Positions 35,734 through 44,920 of a stretch of 64,000 nt of DNA are shown one piece after another. A program made the position numbers and the translations under genes. Each line of letters starts with the position of its first letter. Within the stretch, counting starts at the first letter, position 1. The stretch is from Cytophagales bacterium (GTDB lineage: Bacteria > Bacteroidota > Bacteroidia > Cytophagales > Cyclobacteriaceae): assembly GCA_022360015.1 (NCBI GenBank), contig JAKSDQ010000071.1, positions 1-64,000 on the forward strand. The letters are read 5' to 3'. Under the pieces are notes generated by a model that had not been told where the DNA came from, did no database searches, and saw only the letters and a list, made by a program, of their open reading frames with translations.

Positions 35734-37467
35734 ATGAAACAATACATTATCCTGATTTTGCTTTTATTTACTTTAACCTTCAGGAGCTACAGTCAAAGTG
35801 CCAATGCACCCCTGAACAGGGATTACTACTACTTGCTGGACAGATATGAAATAAAAAGCGGAAAACTATCCGGTTCCTTTCATAGCTCTATGAAGCCTTA
35901 TCAGCGAAAATCCATAGCCCGGTTTGTCGATAGTTTGCTGTCGGACGAAGAAGCAAGGTACTACAGCACAACCGACAAGGATAACCTGTTGTATCTTGCC
36001 AACGACAATTGGGAATGGTCTGAATATGCTCAAAATGAAAGCAAAAAGCCATTTTTAAAAAAGCTGTACCGGAAAAAATCGGACTTTTACCACGTAGATA
36101 CAAAAGCCTTTGATTTGCATGTCAACCCGGTCCTTCACCTGTCGGCGGGATTTGACAGAGGTGAAGATGTAACCCCATTTATCAACACGCGAGGTGTGGA
36201 AATCAGAGGTATGGTGGACAAAAAAATTGGGTTTTACAGCTTTTTAGGAGAAAACCAGGCCAATTATCCGGAATATGCCAGATCATGGATTACCGATACC
36301 GTGTACCAAAGGTTTGCCATACCTGGTGAAGGTTTTTGGAAAACCTATAACGACAATGGGTACGATTTCTTTACGGCCCGGGGATATATAAGCTTTAATG
36401 CTACCGAGCATGTGAACCTACAGTTTGGGTTTGACGAAAATATCGCTGGCAATGGTCACAGATCCATGATTCTTTCAGATTTTGCCAATGCATACAGTTA
36501 CCTTAAAATCCAGGTCAAAGTATGGAAACTCAGGTACACCAGCCTGACCGCTGAAATGAAGGCCAATGCAAGGGCTTCTGCGGGTGGTTCGCGCTCAGAC
36601 ACACGGTTTCCCAACAAATTTCTGGCATATCATCATTTAAGCGTCAATATTGGAAAAAACTTTAACCTGGGGTTGTTTGAAATTATCAACTTCGGTAACA
36701 ATGATCCGAACAGAATTACAGTACCTATTAATATCGCTTATTTAAATCCAATAATATTCTTCAGGGCCATTGAACAAAATGAAGGCAGCCCCGATAATGC
36801 GATTTTGGGTACCGATTTCAAGTGGAACTTTTTAAGCAAATTCTCACTCTACGGACAATTGGTACTGGATGAATTTAAACTCGATAATGTAACCGCAGGT
36901 AATGGATGGTGGGCCAATAAATTCGGATATCAACTGGGCATGAAATATATCGACGCTTTTGGGGTGCTTAATCTTGATTTGCAAGCCGAAACCAACATCA
37001 GCCGTCCCTATACCTATTCACATTTTACGGAAAGAACCAATCATTCGCATTATAACCTGCCCCTCGCCCATCCTTACGGTGCCAATTTTAAGGAATACAT
37101 CGGCATAGCAAGGTATCAACCTTTTCATAAACTGGCACTGGTCGGCAAACTGATATTTACGGAGTTTGGGGCAGACATTAATTCAACTTCAAATTTTGGA
37201 AGCGACGTGCGCAAAAGCAGTAATGAAAGATTCAATGAAAACGGTGATCCTCTGGACAATTTTGGCAATGAGCTGGGGCAGGGCGTTAACACACAAGTTA
37301 TATATGGTGATTTTACAGCGAGTTATCAACTAAAACACAACTTTTTCATCGACTTAAAAGGAATCGTAAGAAGCATGGACAGCGCCATGGATGAACGAGA
37401 CCTCAACAGCGTGGTGGGAACTTTAGCTATTCGCTGGAATATTGCTCCAAGAGAGCTGGAGTTTTAA
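35734..37467 (+). CDS. Outer membrane protein, Wzi/RemB-like
   Basis: A 577-residue outer membrane barrel protein with a signal peptide (residues 1-20, ending SYSQ). Alternating aromatic beta-strands run to the end, where the last residues are RELEF (terminal aromatic). The pattern LNRDYYYLLDRYEIKSG at the mature N-terminus and the barrel NINFGNNDPNR-type strands resemble capsule-assembly Wzi proteins and the Flavobacterium RemB family linked to gliding. I cannot distinguish the two. A downstream ABC exporter begins 50 nt later, consistent with surface polysaccharide or lipid export. Confidence 0.78.
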   Translation: MKQYIILILLLFTLTFRSYSQSANAPLNRDYYYLLDRYEIKSGKLSGSFHSSMKPYQRKSIARFVDSLLSDEEARYYSTTDKDNLLYLANDNWEWSEYAQNESKKPFLKKLYRKKSDFYHVDTKAFDLHVNPVLHLSAGFDRGEDVTPFINTRGVEIRGMVDKKIGFYSFLGENQANYPEYARSWITDTVYQRFAIPGEGFWKTYNDNGYDFFTARGYISFNATEHVNLQFGFDENIAGNGHRSMILSDFANAYSYLKIQVKVWKLRYTSLTAEMKANARASAGGSRSDTRFPNKFLAYHHLSVNIGKNFNLGLFEIINFGNNDPNRITVPINIAYLNPIIFFRAIEQNEGSPDNAILGTDFKWNFLSKFSLYGQLVLDEFKLDNVTAGNGWWANKFGYQLGMKYIDAFGVLNLDLQAETNISRPYTYSHFTERTNHSHYNLPLAHPYGANFKEYIGIARYQPFHKLALVGKLIFTEFGADINSTSNFGSDVRKSSNERFNENGDPLDNFGNELGQGVNTQVIYGDFTASYQLKHNFFIDLKGIVRSMDSAMDERDLNSVVGTLAIRWNIAPRELEF

Positions 37468-37516
37468 TAACTTTGCACCCCACAAACAGTTAGGTAATAC
37501 CGTTGAAACGAGTTTT

Positions 37517-39349
37517 ATGAAGTTGCTATCAAGAATATTTCAATTTGCCCGTCCTTTCAGGACAAATGTACCTCAATATATCATTTATACTTTTCTCGGT
37601 ATAATTTTCGGGCTGGCGAGTTTTGTATTGGTTATCCCGCTGCTGGAAGTAATATTTGACCAGCTAGATGAGGCAGAACTTGCGGTTTACCGCGATTTAC
37701 CCCCTTTTGAATGGTCGTTTACTTATCCTGAAAAGGTTTTTTATCACTACTTTCTGGCTTTCACTGATAATCAGGATAAGCTCACCTCCCTGTTGTTTGT
37801 GTGTGGGGTGTTAATTGTCGCCAATTTTTTGGGAAACCTGTTTAAATACCTTTCGATGGTGATGTCAGCCACCATTCGAGCAAAGCTTGTGCGAAATTTG
37901 CGGGACACAATTTATGAAAAAATCAACCGGCTCGATATGGGATTTTTTACAAACGAGAGAAAGGGAGATACCATATCCAGGATCACAAATGATGTGCAGG
38001 AGGTAGAACGGTCGGTAATGTATGCCATACATGTCGTTTTTAAAGAGCCCGCGACGATTATTATTTACTTTATTATACTGTTTCTTCTGCAGTGGGAACT
38101 AACCATTTTATCACTGCTGATTTTGCCTGTAGCCGGAGGAATCATATCCAGTATTGCCAAAAGGCTGAAAAGAGCTGCCGTTTTAAACCAGGAGTCGATT
38201 GGTCGCATTCTGAATGTGGTAGAGGAAAGTCTGTCCGGAATGAGGGTCATCAAAGCCTTTACCGCCGGAAGCCATATGCTTAAAAAATTTAAAGAGGAAG
38301 ACAGGATCTATGCCAACATCAATGTTTCAATGGCTAAAAAATTTGAGTTGGCCTCTCCGCTTTCCGAATTCTTTGGTATTGTAACCATTTCCGGTATTTT
38401 GCTGATAGGGGGTAATCTGATATTTGAAGGATCGATGGATGGGGCCCAGTTTATTGGGTATCTCATAATTTTCAGTCAAATCCTAACCCCGGCCAAAGAA
38501 ATATCCAAGGCCATTTCAGCCATACAAAAAGGCAATGCATCTGCCGAAAGGATTTTTGCCATATTAGATACCGAACCAAAGATCAGGGATATTCAGGGGG
38601 CCGTCAGCGTTGAAGGGTTTAATCAATCTATCTCCTTTGATGATGTATCATTTTCTTATGATCGGAATAAGCTGGTTTTAAGTGAGATTGGATTTAATAT
38701 AAAAAAAGGAAAAACCATAGCATTGGTAGGACCTTCCGGTGGGGGTAAGTCTACGATGGCCGACCTGATTCCACGGTTTTATGACCCTGATGCAGGTGAG
38801 ATTTTACTGGACGGCAAAAATATCAAAGAAATAAAAGTTGAATCTTTACGGAAGTTAATGGGTATTGTAACCCAGGAATCTATTCTTTTTAATGACACAG
38901 TTTTGAATAACATAGCTTTCGGTATGGAACATGTCGATGAGCAGGAAGTAATCAAAGCCGCAAAAATTGCCAACGCTCATGAGTTCATTGTTAAAATGGA
39001 GCATGGCTACCATACACAGATAGGAGAGCGTGGCTTAAAACTATCCGGCGGACAAAGACAAAGGTTAAGTATTGCCAGGGCTGTTTTTAAAAACCCACCC
39101 ATTTTAATTTTGGATGAGGCAACTTCTGCCCTGGACTCTGAGTCGGAAAAGCTGGTACAGGACGCGCTAAGCAATTTAATGCATAACCGGACTTCTATCG
39201 TAATTGCGCATCGGCTAAGTACTATCCAGCATGCCGACGAAATCCTGGTGATTAAGGATGGAAGAATTTTGGAAAGAGGGTCGCATGACGAATTGTTGGA
39301 AGTCAGCGGGCTTTATAGCAAGTTGATTGAGATGCAGACGGTGGGGTAA
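37517..39349 (+). CDS. ABC exporter, fused membrane and ATPase domains (MsbA-like)
   Basis: A 610-residue half-transporter: six transmembrane segments (about 20-330) then an ATP-binding domain with Walker A GPSGGGKST at 405-413, signature LSGGQRQRLS and Walker B PILILDEATSALD, then the H-loop VIAHRLST. It would act as a homodimer. The family covers lipid flippases such as MsbA and drug or peptide exporters. The frame extends into the preceding gene, but MKLLSRIFQF at 37517 is the first sensible start. Its position after a Wzi-like protein suggests envelope lipid or polysaccharide export (inference). Confidence 0.94.
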   Translation: MKLLSRIFQFARPFRTNVPQYIIYTFLGIIFGLASFVLVIPLLEVIFDQLDEAELAVYRDLPPFEWSFTYPEKVFYHYFLAFTDNQDKLTSLLFVCGVLIVANFLGNLFKYLSMVMSATIRAKLVRNLRDTIYEKINRLDMGFFTNERKGDTISRITNDVQEVERSVMYAIHVVFKEPATIIIYFIILFLLQWELTILSLLILPVAGGIISSIAKRLKRAAVLNQESIGRILNVVEESLSGMRVIKAFTAGSHMLKKFKEEDRIYANINVSMAKKFELASPLSEFFGIVTISGILLIGGNLIFEGSMDGAQFIGYLIIFSQILTPAKEISKAISAIQKGNASAERIFAILDTEPKIRDIQGAVSVEGFNQSISFDDVSFSYDRNKLVLSEIGFNIKKGKTIALVGPSGGGKSTMADLIPRFYDPDAGEILLDGKNIKEIKVESLRKLMGIVTQESILFNDTVLNNIAFGMEHVDEQEVIKAAKIANAHEFIVKMEHGYHTQIGERGLKLSGGQRQRLSIARAVFKNPPILILDEATSALDSESEKLVQDALSNLMHNRTSIVIAHRLSTIQHADEILVIKDGRILERGSHDELLEVSGLYSKLIEMQTVG

Positions 39350-39393
39350 TTGACAATTGTTGAGATATGTCGCAAGTCGAAAGCACCGGTTTT

Positions 39394-40950
39394 TCAGCAA
39401 CTTAACACAACGCCTTCCCTCCGGTGGTCCCCTGAGGCTGTAAGCCCCCCATTTTTGTCCACCATTATGCTATGTACCCCTCCGAAGTACATGTTCTTAT
39501 CCCCAAAATATACCTTTTCTGTGTCATTCAGTACCGGTATGGATTCGATAATAGCCGGATCAAAGCCTGGCTCTACGTCTAATATGGCATTTTCCCAATG
39601 AATTCTGCCATTGTTAACCGCTTTATCCAGGGGCAATGAAAAGTCAATCAGGTTTGTCATTACCTGCATAATAGCAGTCCTTATACGATTTGCCCCGCCG
39701 CTGCCCATGGCAAGAAAAGGGCTTTTGTTGTCAAGGACAATCGTTGGGGCCATCATTGAGGTAATGCGCTGGTTAAGAGGCCAGCGATGGAATCCCCGGG
39801 GATTTAAATCTTCCTCTCCCAGCATATTGTTCAACATGATGTTGGTTCCGGGAATGGTATAACCCGATCCTTCACCATATGACGTTGTAACGGTGGCTAT
39901 ATTAAATGCATTGTCAATGACCGTAACATGGGTTGTATTTCCCGGTATTCTTTTGTCTTTCAGCAATTCCATCTGGAACTGTTCAATATAATCGCTCGAC
40001 AAAAACCGGGAGAGCACATCGTCCCTGTAATTATGCTCGTCGAATTTTGCAGCCCGGGCACGGTTTGAAAACTGCATTGACTTCACCAGATGCTCTAAAT
40101 GCTGCCTGCTCCCATAATCGAACGTTGACAGGGGTACCCTTTCCAATAACTTCAGCATAAAAGCGATCAGTGCCCCTCCGGCGCTGGGGGGTGGATTGGT
40201 TAAAACCTCATAGCCGCGATAGTTAAAAGTGAGTGGCCTTTTTTCATATACACGATAACCGGTAAAGTCTTCCATCGTCAAATGCCCGCCCAACTCCCCG
40301 CAGTCTTTCGCAACTCTTTGGGCAACTTCCCCTTCATAAAATTCCCTGGGCCCCTCTTTGGCCAAATATTCCAGAAGATCACCAAGACCGGGTAAAGTAA
40401 ACTTTTCACCTACCTCCAATACCCGCCCTTTGGGAATATAAATGGGGCCCGAAGTATTACAGGCATTTAATATCGGTGTCACCAATTTAATGTTATACCG
40501 GATGTAGGGTGTGACGGATACACCACCTCTGGCTGCTTCGATAGCAGGTACTGCAATCTCTTTTATGGGTATTTTACCCAATCTCTTATGGATATGAAAC
40601 AGCCCCGCAAAATTTCCGGGTACAGCCACTGAGCCCAAACCAATATGGAATGTCTGTACGGAGTCATCGAAGTCCAGTTCAATAGGATAAAAGTGCAGTT
40701 GTCGGGTAGCATTTTTATGCCTTGGAGTTTGTGTAAAAAAGTCAAATAATATAGCTGATCCCTGATTGGGCATAGCAAGCATAAAACCTCCCCCTCCGGC
40801 GGAGGTAAGGGTGGAACCGGCAACAAAACTCATCAAAGTTGCCGCAATGGCTGCATCAAAAGCATTGCCGCCTGCTTTTAGAATTTCACATCCTGCCTGC
40901 GAAGTTAACGGATCGCCTGAGGCGATTACACCACCTTTTTTACCCGCCAT
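39394..40950 (-). CDS. Gamma-glutamyltransferase family protein
   Basis: A 518-residue Ntn hydrolase of the gamma-glutamyltranspeptidase family, cleaving or transferring gamma-glutamyl groups of glutathione and related compounds. It matures by self-cleavage before a threonine; the motif GNTTHVTVID (near residue 340) supplies it. The GSGGANRI and LNNMLGEED loops that bind substrate are present. There is no signal peptide (it starts MAGKKGGVIASGDPLTSQAG), so it seems cytoplasmic, unlike E. coli Ggt. An acylase or hydantoinase-type role is possible because Bacteroidota have several paralogues. Monocistronic and convergent to the ABC exporter gene. Confidence 0.93.
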   Translation of the reverse strand: MAGKKGGVIASGDPLTSQAGCEILKAGGNAFDAAIAATLMSFVAGSTLTSAGGGGFMLAMPNQGSAILFDFFTQTPRHKNATRQLHFYPIELDFDDSVQTFHIGLGSVAVPGNFAGLFHIHKRLGKIPIKEIAVPAIEAARGGVSVTPYIRYNIKLVTPILNACNTSGPIYIPKGRVLEVGEKFTLPGLGDLLEYLAKEGPREFYEGEVAQRVAKDCGELGGHLTMEDFTGYRVYEKRPLTFNYRGYEVLTNPPPSAGGALIAFMLKLLERVPLSTFDYGSRQHLEHLVKSMQFSNRARAAKFDEHNYRDDVLSRFLSSDYIEQFQMELLKDKRIPGNTTHVTVIDNAFNIATVTTSYGEGSGYTIPGTNIMLNNMLGEEDLNPRGFHRWPLNQRITSMMAPTIVLDNKSPFLAMGSGGANRIRTAIMQVMTNLIDFSLPLDKAVNNGRIHWENAILDVEPGFDPAIIESIPVLNDTEKVYFGDKNMYFGGVHSIMVDKNGGLTASGDHRREGVVLSC

Positions 40951-41053
40951 AAAAATTCCTGTAGTTTCAATCTCATTATTTGACTAAAACTATAATAATT
41001 ATTTACTTAATGAAAATACTGTAAACTTTTATAAGCGCTATTAACAAAATAAA

Positions 41054-41998
41054 ATGCAGCCATTGAAAAACAAGATCGCCCTGGTGGCAGGCGCCACAAG
41101 AGGAGCCGGAAGGGGTATTGCCTGCATGCTGGGAGAAGCAGGCGCGACCGTTTATTGCACCGGAAGAAGTACCATTAACAACCCTTCTTCCATGAACAGG
41201 CCTGAAACGATTGAAGAAACTGCCAGGTTGGTGGATCGATGGGGAGGCAAAGGAATTCCCGTGAGAGTCGACCATACCGAAGAGGAAGAGGTGAAAAGAC
41301 TCATTGATAAAATCAGTAGGGAAAATGGTAAACTGGATATATTAATCAATGATGTATGGGGAGGTGATCGCCTGACCGAATGGGGAAAACCCTTTTGGGA
41401 GCTGAATCTTGAAAAGGGTTACAAAATGATCCGAAGGGCCATCTATTCACACCTTATCACCAGCAAATATGCTGTACCGCTGATGATGAAAAATAATGGT
41501 ATTATCATTGAAATAACTGATGGCGATAATTACTATTACCGCGGAAACCTTTTTTATGATCTGGTCAAAACCAGTATTATCCGCATAGCCTTTATTATGG
41601 CCAGGGAACTTAGAACGAAAGGTGTAATGGCGATAGCTGTTACGCCAGGTTTTCTGAGATCTGAAGCCATGCTGGATCATTTTGGTGTTACCGAAGAAAA
41701 CTGGCAGGAAGGAACGGAAAAAGATCGCGATTTTATAGCCTCGGAAACACCTTTTTTTGTGGGCCGTTGTATCGCATCACTATGTTCCGATGGTAAACTG
41801 GCGCAAAAAAATGGACGGGTATTTAGCTCCTGGGACCTGGCAGAAGAGTACGGAATTGATGATGTGGATGGCAACCGGCCTCATTGGGGTAATTATTTTG
41901 AAAAAACTTACAATTACAAAGGCGAAAACTGCAATGATCGATTCTATGAATTTTGGAAAAACGGGCCAATAGAAGTTATCATGTCCGATTGGCCCTAG
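41054..41998 (+). CDS. Short-chain dehydrogenase/reductase
   Basis: A 314-residue SDR, NAD(P)-dependent. The nucleotide motif is VAGATRGAGRGIA at residues 12-24 (variant of TGxxxGxG). The structural motif is INDVWGGD in place of the usual NNAG, and the catalytic pair is Y-x3-K in FYDLVKTS. A long C-terminal tail (NRPHWGNYFEKTYNYKGE) sets it apart from 250-residue SDRs. It resembles DHRS1-like proteins; the substrate is unknown. Stands alone, divergent from the gamma-glutamyltransferase. Confidence 0.9.
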   Translation: MQPLKNKIALVAGATRGAGRGIACMLGEAGATVYCTGRSTINNPSSMNRPETIEETARLVDRWGGKGIPVRVDHTEEEEVKRLIDKISRENGKLDILINDVWGGDRLTEWGKPFWELNLEKGYKMIRRAIYSHLITSKYAVPLMMKNNGIIIEITDGDNYYYRGNLFYDLVKTSIIRIAFIMARELRTKGVMAIAVTPGFLRSEAMLDHFGVTEENWQEGTEKDRDFIASETPFFVGRCIASLCSDGKLAQKNGRVFSSWDLAEEYGIDDVDGNRPHWGNYFEKTYNYKGENCNDRFYEFWKNGPIEVIMSDWP

Positions 41999-42071
41999 TA
42001 TTTCCCTATTCCGGTAAAGAATCATCGGGTATTCTGGCGTTGATGATCCGGGTCACACTTTAATGAACACA

Positions 42072-42485
42072 TTAGTTTTTTTTGTAACGGGCAATGATTT
42101 TACTAAAGTCCATCTCAGAGGACTTTCTGATAAATGCACCAAAAATTTCCAGGGGAAAATCCTCCTCGCTTTTGAAGTTAATACACCCCTTTTGAAATTT
42201 TAAACCATTCAGGTTATTTCCTTGATCCTCCAGAAAGCTTTTTATCTCCGGATAGGCATACATAATCATGTTGTGAAGCGTAAAATATCCTTTTGTTTTG
42301 GCTAAAGCATATTTGAAAACACCCTGCTCCTGATAAACCAATGCCTGCTCGATACTCATTACCCTGGCGACAACACACTGCACCATGGGATCGTTGTTCA
42401 TGATCTCGCGATGAAATCTACTCAATATAGTACTTTCCTTCGCTTCAAAACTGTCAAAGTATATTTCAATTTTATCAGTTAACAT
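42072..42485 (-). CDS. DUF1801-like protein
   Basis: A 137-residue soluble protein. The middle (TLHNMIMYAYPEIKSFLEDQ) and the end (KGCINFKSEEDFPLEIFGAF) resemble the DUF1801/YdhG fold, a small alpha-beta family related to frataxin-like iron chaperones by annotation only. No catalytic residues are visible. It is a single gene converging on the SDR and divergent from the ECF sigma operon. Confidence 0.7.
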   Translation of the reverse strand: MLTDKIEIYFDSFEAKESTILSRFHREIMNNDPMVQCVVARVMSIEQALVYQEQGVFKYALAKTKGYFTLHNMIMYAYPEIKSFLEDQGNNLNGLKFQKGCINFKSEEDFPLEIFGAFIRKSSEMDFSKIIARYKKN

Positions 42486-42567
42486 AAACTACCTTTAGGA
42501 TTAAAACAGAATTTAATTAAAACTTTTCTCAAATTCGAATTTGATAATGGTAAAGCTATTAACAGGT

Positions 42568-42599
42568 ACTGACACCACCTGTCAGTGAGGATTTTTTTT
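42568..42599 (+). terminator. Hairpin plus T-run in the leader of the ECF operon
   Basis: ACTGACA (42568-42574) pairs perfectly with TGTCAGT (42580-42586) around a CCACC loop; a run of eight T follows at 42592-42599. No plus-strand gene precedes it within 570 nt. It lies about 90 nt before the sigma factor start, so it could end a short leader transcript or be an operator. Confidence 0.5.
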
Positions 42600-42690
42600 G
42601 AAATTTTTTTTTCACATACAACCATATTCTCCTTTTTCACCACTTTAGATTAAACCCCGTAAATTACGCGTATAAAATCAACTGAGAAAT

Positions 42691-43233
42691 TTGAATTACC
42701 AAACCGATCCGGAGGAATCGCAGATAGTCGAAGGCTGTAAAAGAAATGACAGAAAAACGCAGAAAATGTTGTTCGACCGGTACAAAGACAGCATGTACAC
42801 CATCATCTTCCGCATGCTCGGTGACCGCGATGATGCCGCCGACGCCCTGCAGGAAGGATTCATAGAGACCTTCAAGGCTATACATCAGTTTCAGGGGAAA
42901 TCCACCCTTGGTGCCTGGATGAAAATTATCATGATCCGGGCAGCCATCAAAAAGCAAAGGAAGGTGATTCCATTGTCATCGCTGGACGAATTAGGCGTCT
43001 CTGAGGAACCAAAAACCATTTCATGGGACGAAAACCTGACCGGCGAATACCTGGAGAAGGCCATTCATCGACTGCCTCCGGGTTATAAAAATGTTTTCCT
43101 GCTGGTAGAGGTAGAAGGATATAGCCATAACGAGGTAGCTGAAATGCTGGAGATTTCTGCCGGCACGTCAAAATCACAGTTGTATCACAGCAAAAGGATG
43201 TTGCAAAAATTACTGAAGGAATTGATGTATTAA
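42691..43233 (+). CDS. ECF sigma-70 family RNA polymerase sigma factor
   Basis: A 180-residue ECF sigma factor starting at TTG (no ATG precedes the conserved region 2). Region 2 is about residues 22-85 (LFDRYKDSMYTIIFRMLGDR, ADALQEGFIETFKAI). Region 4 is about 125-175 (LPPGYKNVFLLVEVEGYSHN, then EISAGTSKSQLYHSKRMLQK). It heads a four-gene block: anti-sigma 18 nt later, then two secreted-protein genes that overlap one another by 1-4 nt. It probably drives transcription of its own operon (inference). Confidence 0.95.
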   Translation: MNYQTDPEESQIVEGCKRNDRKTQKMLFDRYKDSMYTIIFRMLGDRDDAADALQEGFIETFKAIHQFQGKSTLGAWMKIIMIRAAIKKQRKVIPLSSLDELGVSEEPKTISWDENLTGEYLEKAIHRLPPGYKNVFLLVEVEGYSHNEVAEMLEISAGTSKSQLYHSKRMLQKLLKELMY

Positions 43234-43250
43234 AAAAGGAAATTAGAAGG

Positions 43251-44018
43251 ATGCAGGAGAAAAACCGACATATTCTAAACAAAATCATGGCTTCGCTTCC
43301 AAAGAGAAAGGCCCCGGCACGGATTTGGGCAAAAGTTAGCCAACGGCTGAACGAAAATCGTGAGCAAGGCCAGGAACACCTGGAAAAGGCGATGGAAAGT
43401 ATAAAACTAGAAGAAATTAAAGCCCCCGATATATGGCGCAAAATCTCCGGTGCGCTGGATAAAGTGGGAGAGACCGATCAGCCGGATGAACATAACACTT
43501 CCGCTTTAAAAGCGGCCATCAGAACCTTGCCTCAGTATTCCGCACCCGGTGACCTGTTTGACCATGTTGTAAATCCAGCCAGGAAAACAACGGAAAAGGG
43601 AAAATCTTTCAAGCGTCTTTACCGGATATCAGGCGTCGCTGCGACAGTTGTTTTGGTGCTGACCCTTGGCTTTTGGCTGAAAAACCAAAATCAGAAAGAG
43701 ACAGGTGAAACAATTACCTATTCAGAGGAAACCATTCAATCGTCGGATCATTTCAATGCTTTAATTTCATCTTTTGAGGAAAAAGATGAGGTACTTGCTT
43801 TTGTAGAAGCCAATTGTTTGCAGGTTGAGCTGAAATGTGAAAACGCTGAATTCAAGGGTTTGCTTTTACAGTACAAAGAGCTGGATACGGTCAAACAATC
43901 CCTGATAGCGGAGATTACATTGCACCAGGAGCAGGTTCAACTGATCGACTACCTGATCAGGGTTGAAAAGGAGAAAACAGAGATCGGCAAAAAATTAATT
44001 CAGTACATATTAAGTTAA
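43251..44018 (+). CDS. Membrane-anchored putative anti-sigma factor
   Basis: A 255-residue protein with a cytoplasmic N-terminal part of about 120 residues containing repeated short segments (PKRKAPARIWAKVSQRLNEN, KAPDIWRKISGALDKVGE, PQYSAPGDLFDHVVNPA). One transmembrane segment follows at about 127-144 (GVAATVVLVLTLGFWL) and then an outer domain with a helical C-terminus. The order right after an ECF sigma gene marks it as the likely anti-sigma factor although it lacks the HxxxCxxC zinc motif. An AAGG sequence 4-7 nt before its ATG is one of few Shine-Dalgarno-like sites here. The stop TAA overlaps the next ATG by one base. Confidence 0.8.
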   Translation: MQEKNRHILNKIMASLPKRKAPARIWAKVSQRLNENREQGQEHLEKAMESIKLEEIKAPDIWRKISGALDKVGETDQPDEHNTSALKAAIRTLPQYSAPGDLFDHVVNPARKTTEKGKSFKRLYRISGVAATVVLVLTLGFWLKNQNQKETGETITYSEETIQSSDHFNALISSFEEKDEVLAFVEANCLQVELKCENAEFKGLLLQYKELDTVKQSLIAEITLHQEQVQLIDYLIRVEKEKTEIGKKLIQYILS

Positions 44019-44920
44019 TGCAAACCGGAATATTAACCTATAAGATCATACTTACGGCTGTATTAATGTCAGCATCAAACATTGCTACGATGGGTCAGAC
44101 CACGCTTCAGGTAATTACAAAAACCATAGAAAAGAGTTTTACCGCCTCTTCTTCCACCAATCTTAAGATTGAAGGTGAAAAATCTACTATCAAAATAAAC
44201 ACCTGGAGCAAAAATGAGGTCAATGTGGTTCTTAAACTGATCTCAAAGAGCCCTGAAAGAGAAACAGCAGAGAAAGAGCTGGCTTATCAACGGTATATCC
44301 TGGAAAAGAAAAAGGAAACCATCTACATGAAAAACTACCTGGCTATGCCAAAAAGTGTTCCAAAGCTTTCGTCCATTCAGGTAGCTTCTTATGAGGTTAC
44401 TATTCCCAGGGGGTGTAAAATAGCACTTTTCAATCAATACGGTGATGTGGACATCTCGAATTTATTTGGTGTGCTTACCCTCGAAGTGAAATATGGCAAA
44501 ATTAAGCTCGAAAATTTGAATGCAGCCGTTCAGGTTCAGAGTTATTTCGGCGACCTGATTGTAAGAAATGTTGACGGTCAAGTGGACATAATTGCCAATC
44601 ATACTAAAATCAACCTGGATGCCATTGCAGGGGATGTCAAGTTAAGGTCTACTTTGGGTGATGTGTTTGTGGGTAATATAGATGATATAAAATCGCTGGA
44701 AATTGTTGCCTCCAAGGCCGATATAACTTTAGAAAATCCTGATTATCAGAAATTTAAATTTTCATTGAGATCAGAGTTTGGAGATGTTCTCGTGCCCATG
44801 AAATATGAAAAATATTTTAAGGTCAAAAACCGGGGCAACAAATCCTTTATATACCAACCGTTAGAAAAGGAAAGCTCCATCAGTTTAAGAACTTCATTCG
44901 GAAACATTATAGCAAAATGA
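44018..44920 (+). CDS. DUF4097-like beta-helical exported protein
   Basis: A 300-residue exported protein (signal peptide to about residue 27, ASNIATMGQ). The body is a string of short repeats of the kind YGDVDISNLFGVLTLEVKYG, SYFGDLIVRNVDG, STLGDVFVGNID and SEFGDVLVPM, roughly one per 20 residues, as in the right-handed beta-helix DUF4097/DUF4098 adhesin-like family. No catalytic motif. Family members are often encoded with sigma/anti-sigma pairs. Its stop overlaps the next gene's start (ATGA). Confidence 0.8.
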   Translation: MQTGILTYKIILTAVLMSASNIATMGQTTLQVITKTIEKSFTASSSTNLKIEGEKSTIKINTWSKNEVNVVLKLISKSPERETAEKELAYQRYILEKKKETIYMKNYLAMPKSVPKLSSIQVASYEVTIPRGCKIALFNQYGDVDISNLFGVLTLEVKYGKIKLENLNAAVQVQSYFGDLIVRNVDGQVDIIANHTKINLDAIAGDVKLRSTLGDVFVGNIDDIKSLEIVASKADITLENPDYQKFKFSLRSEFGDVLVPMKYEKYFKVKNRGNKSFIYQPLEKESSISLRTSFGNIIAK

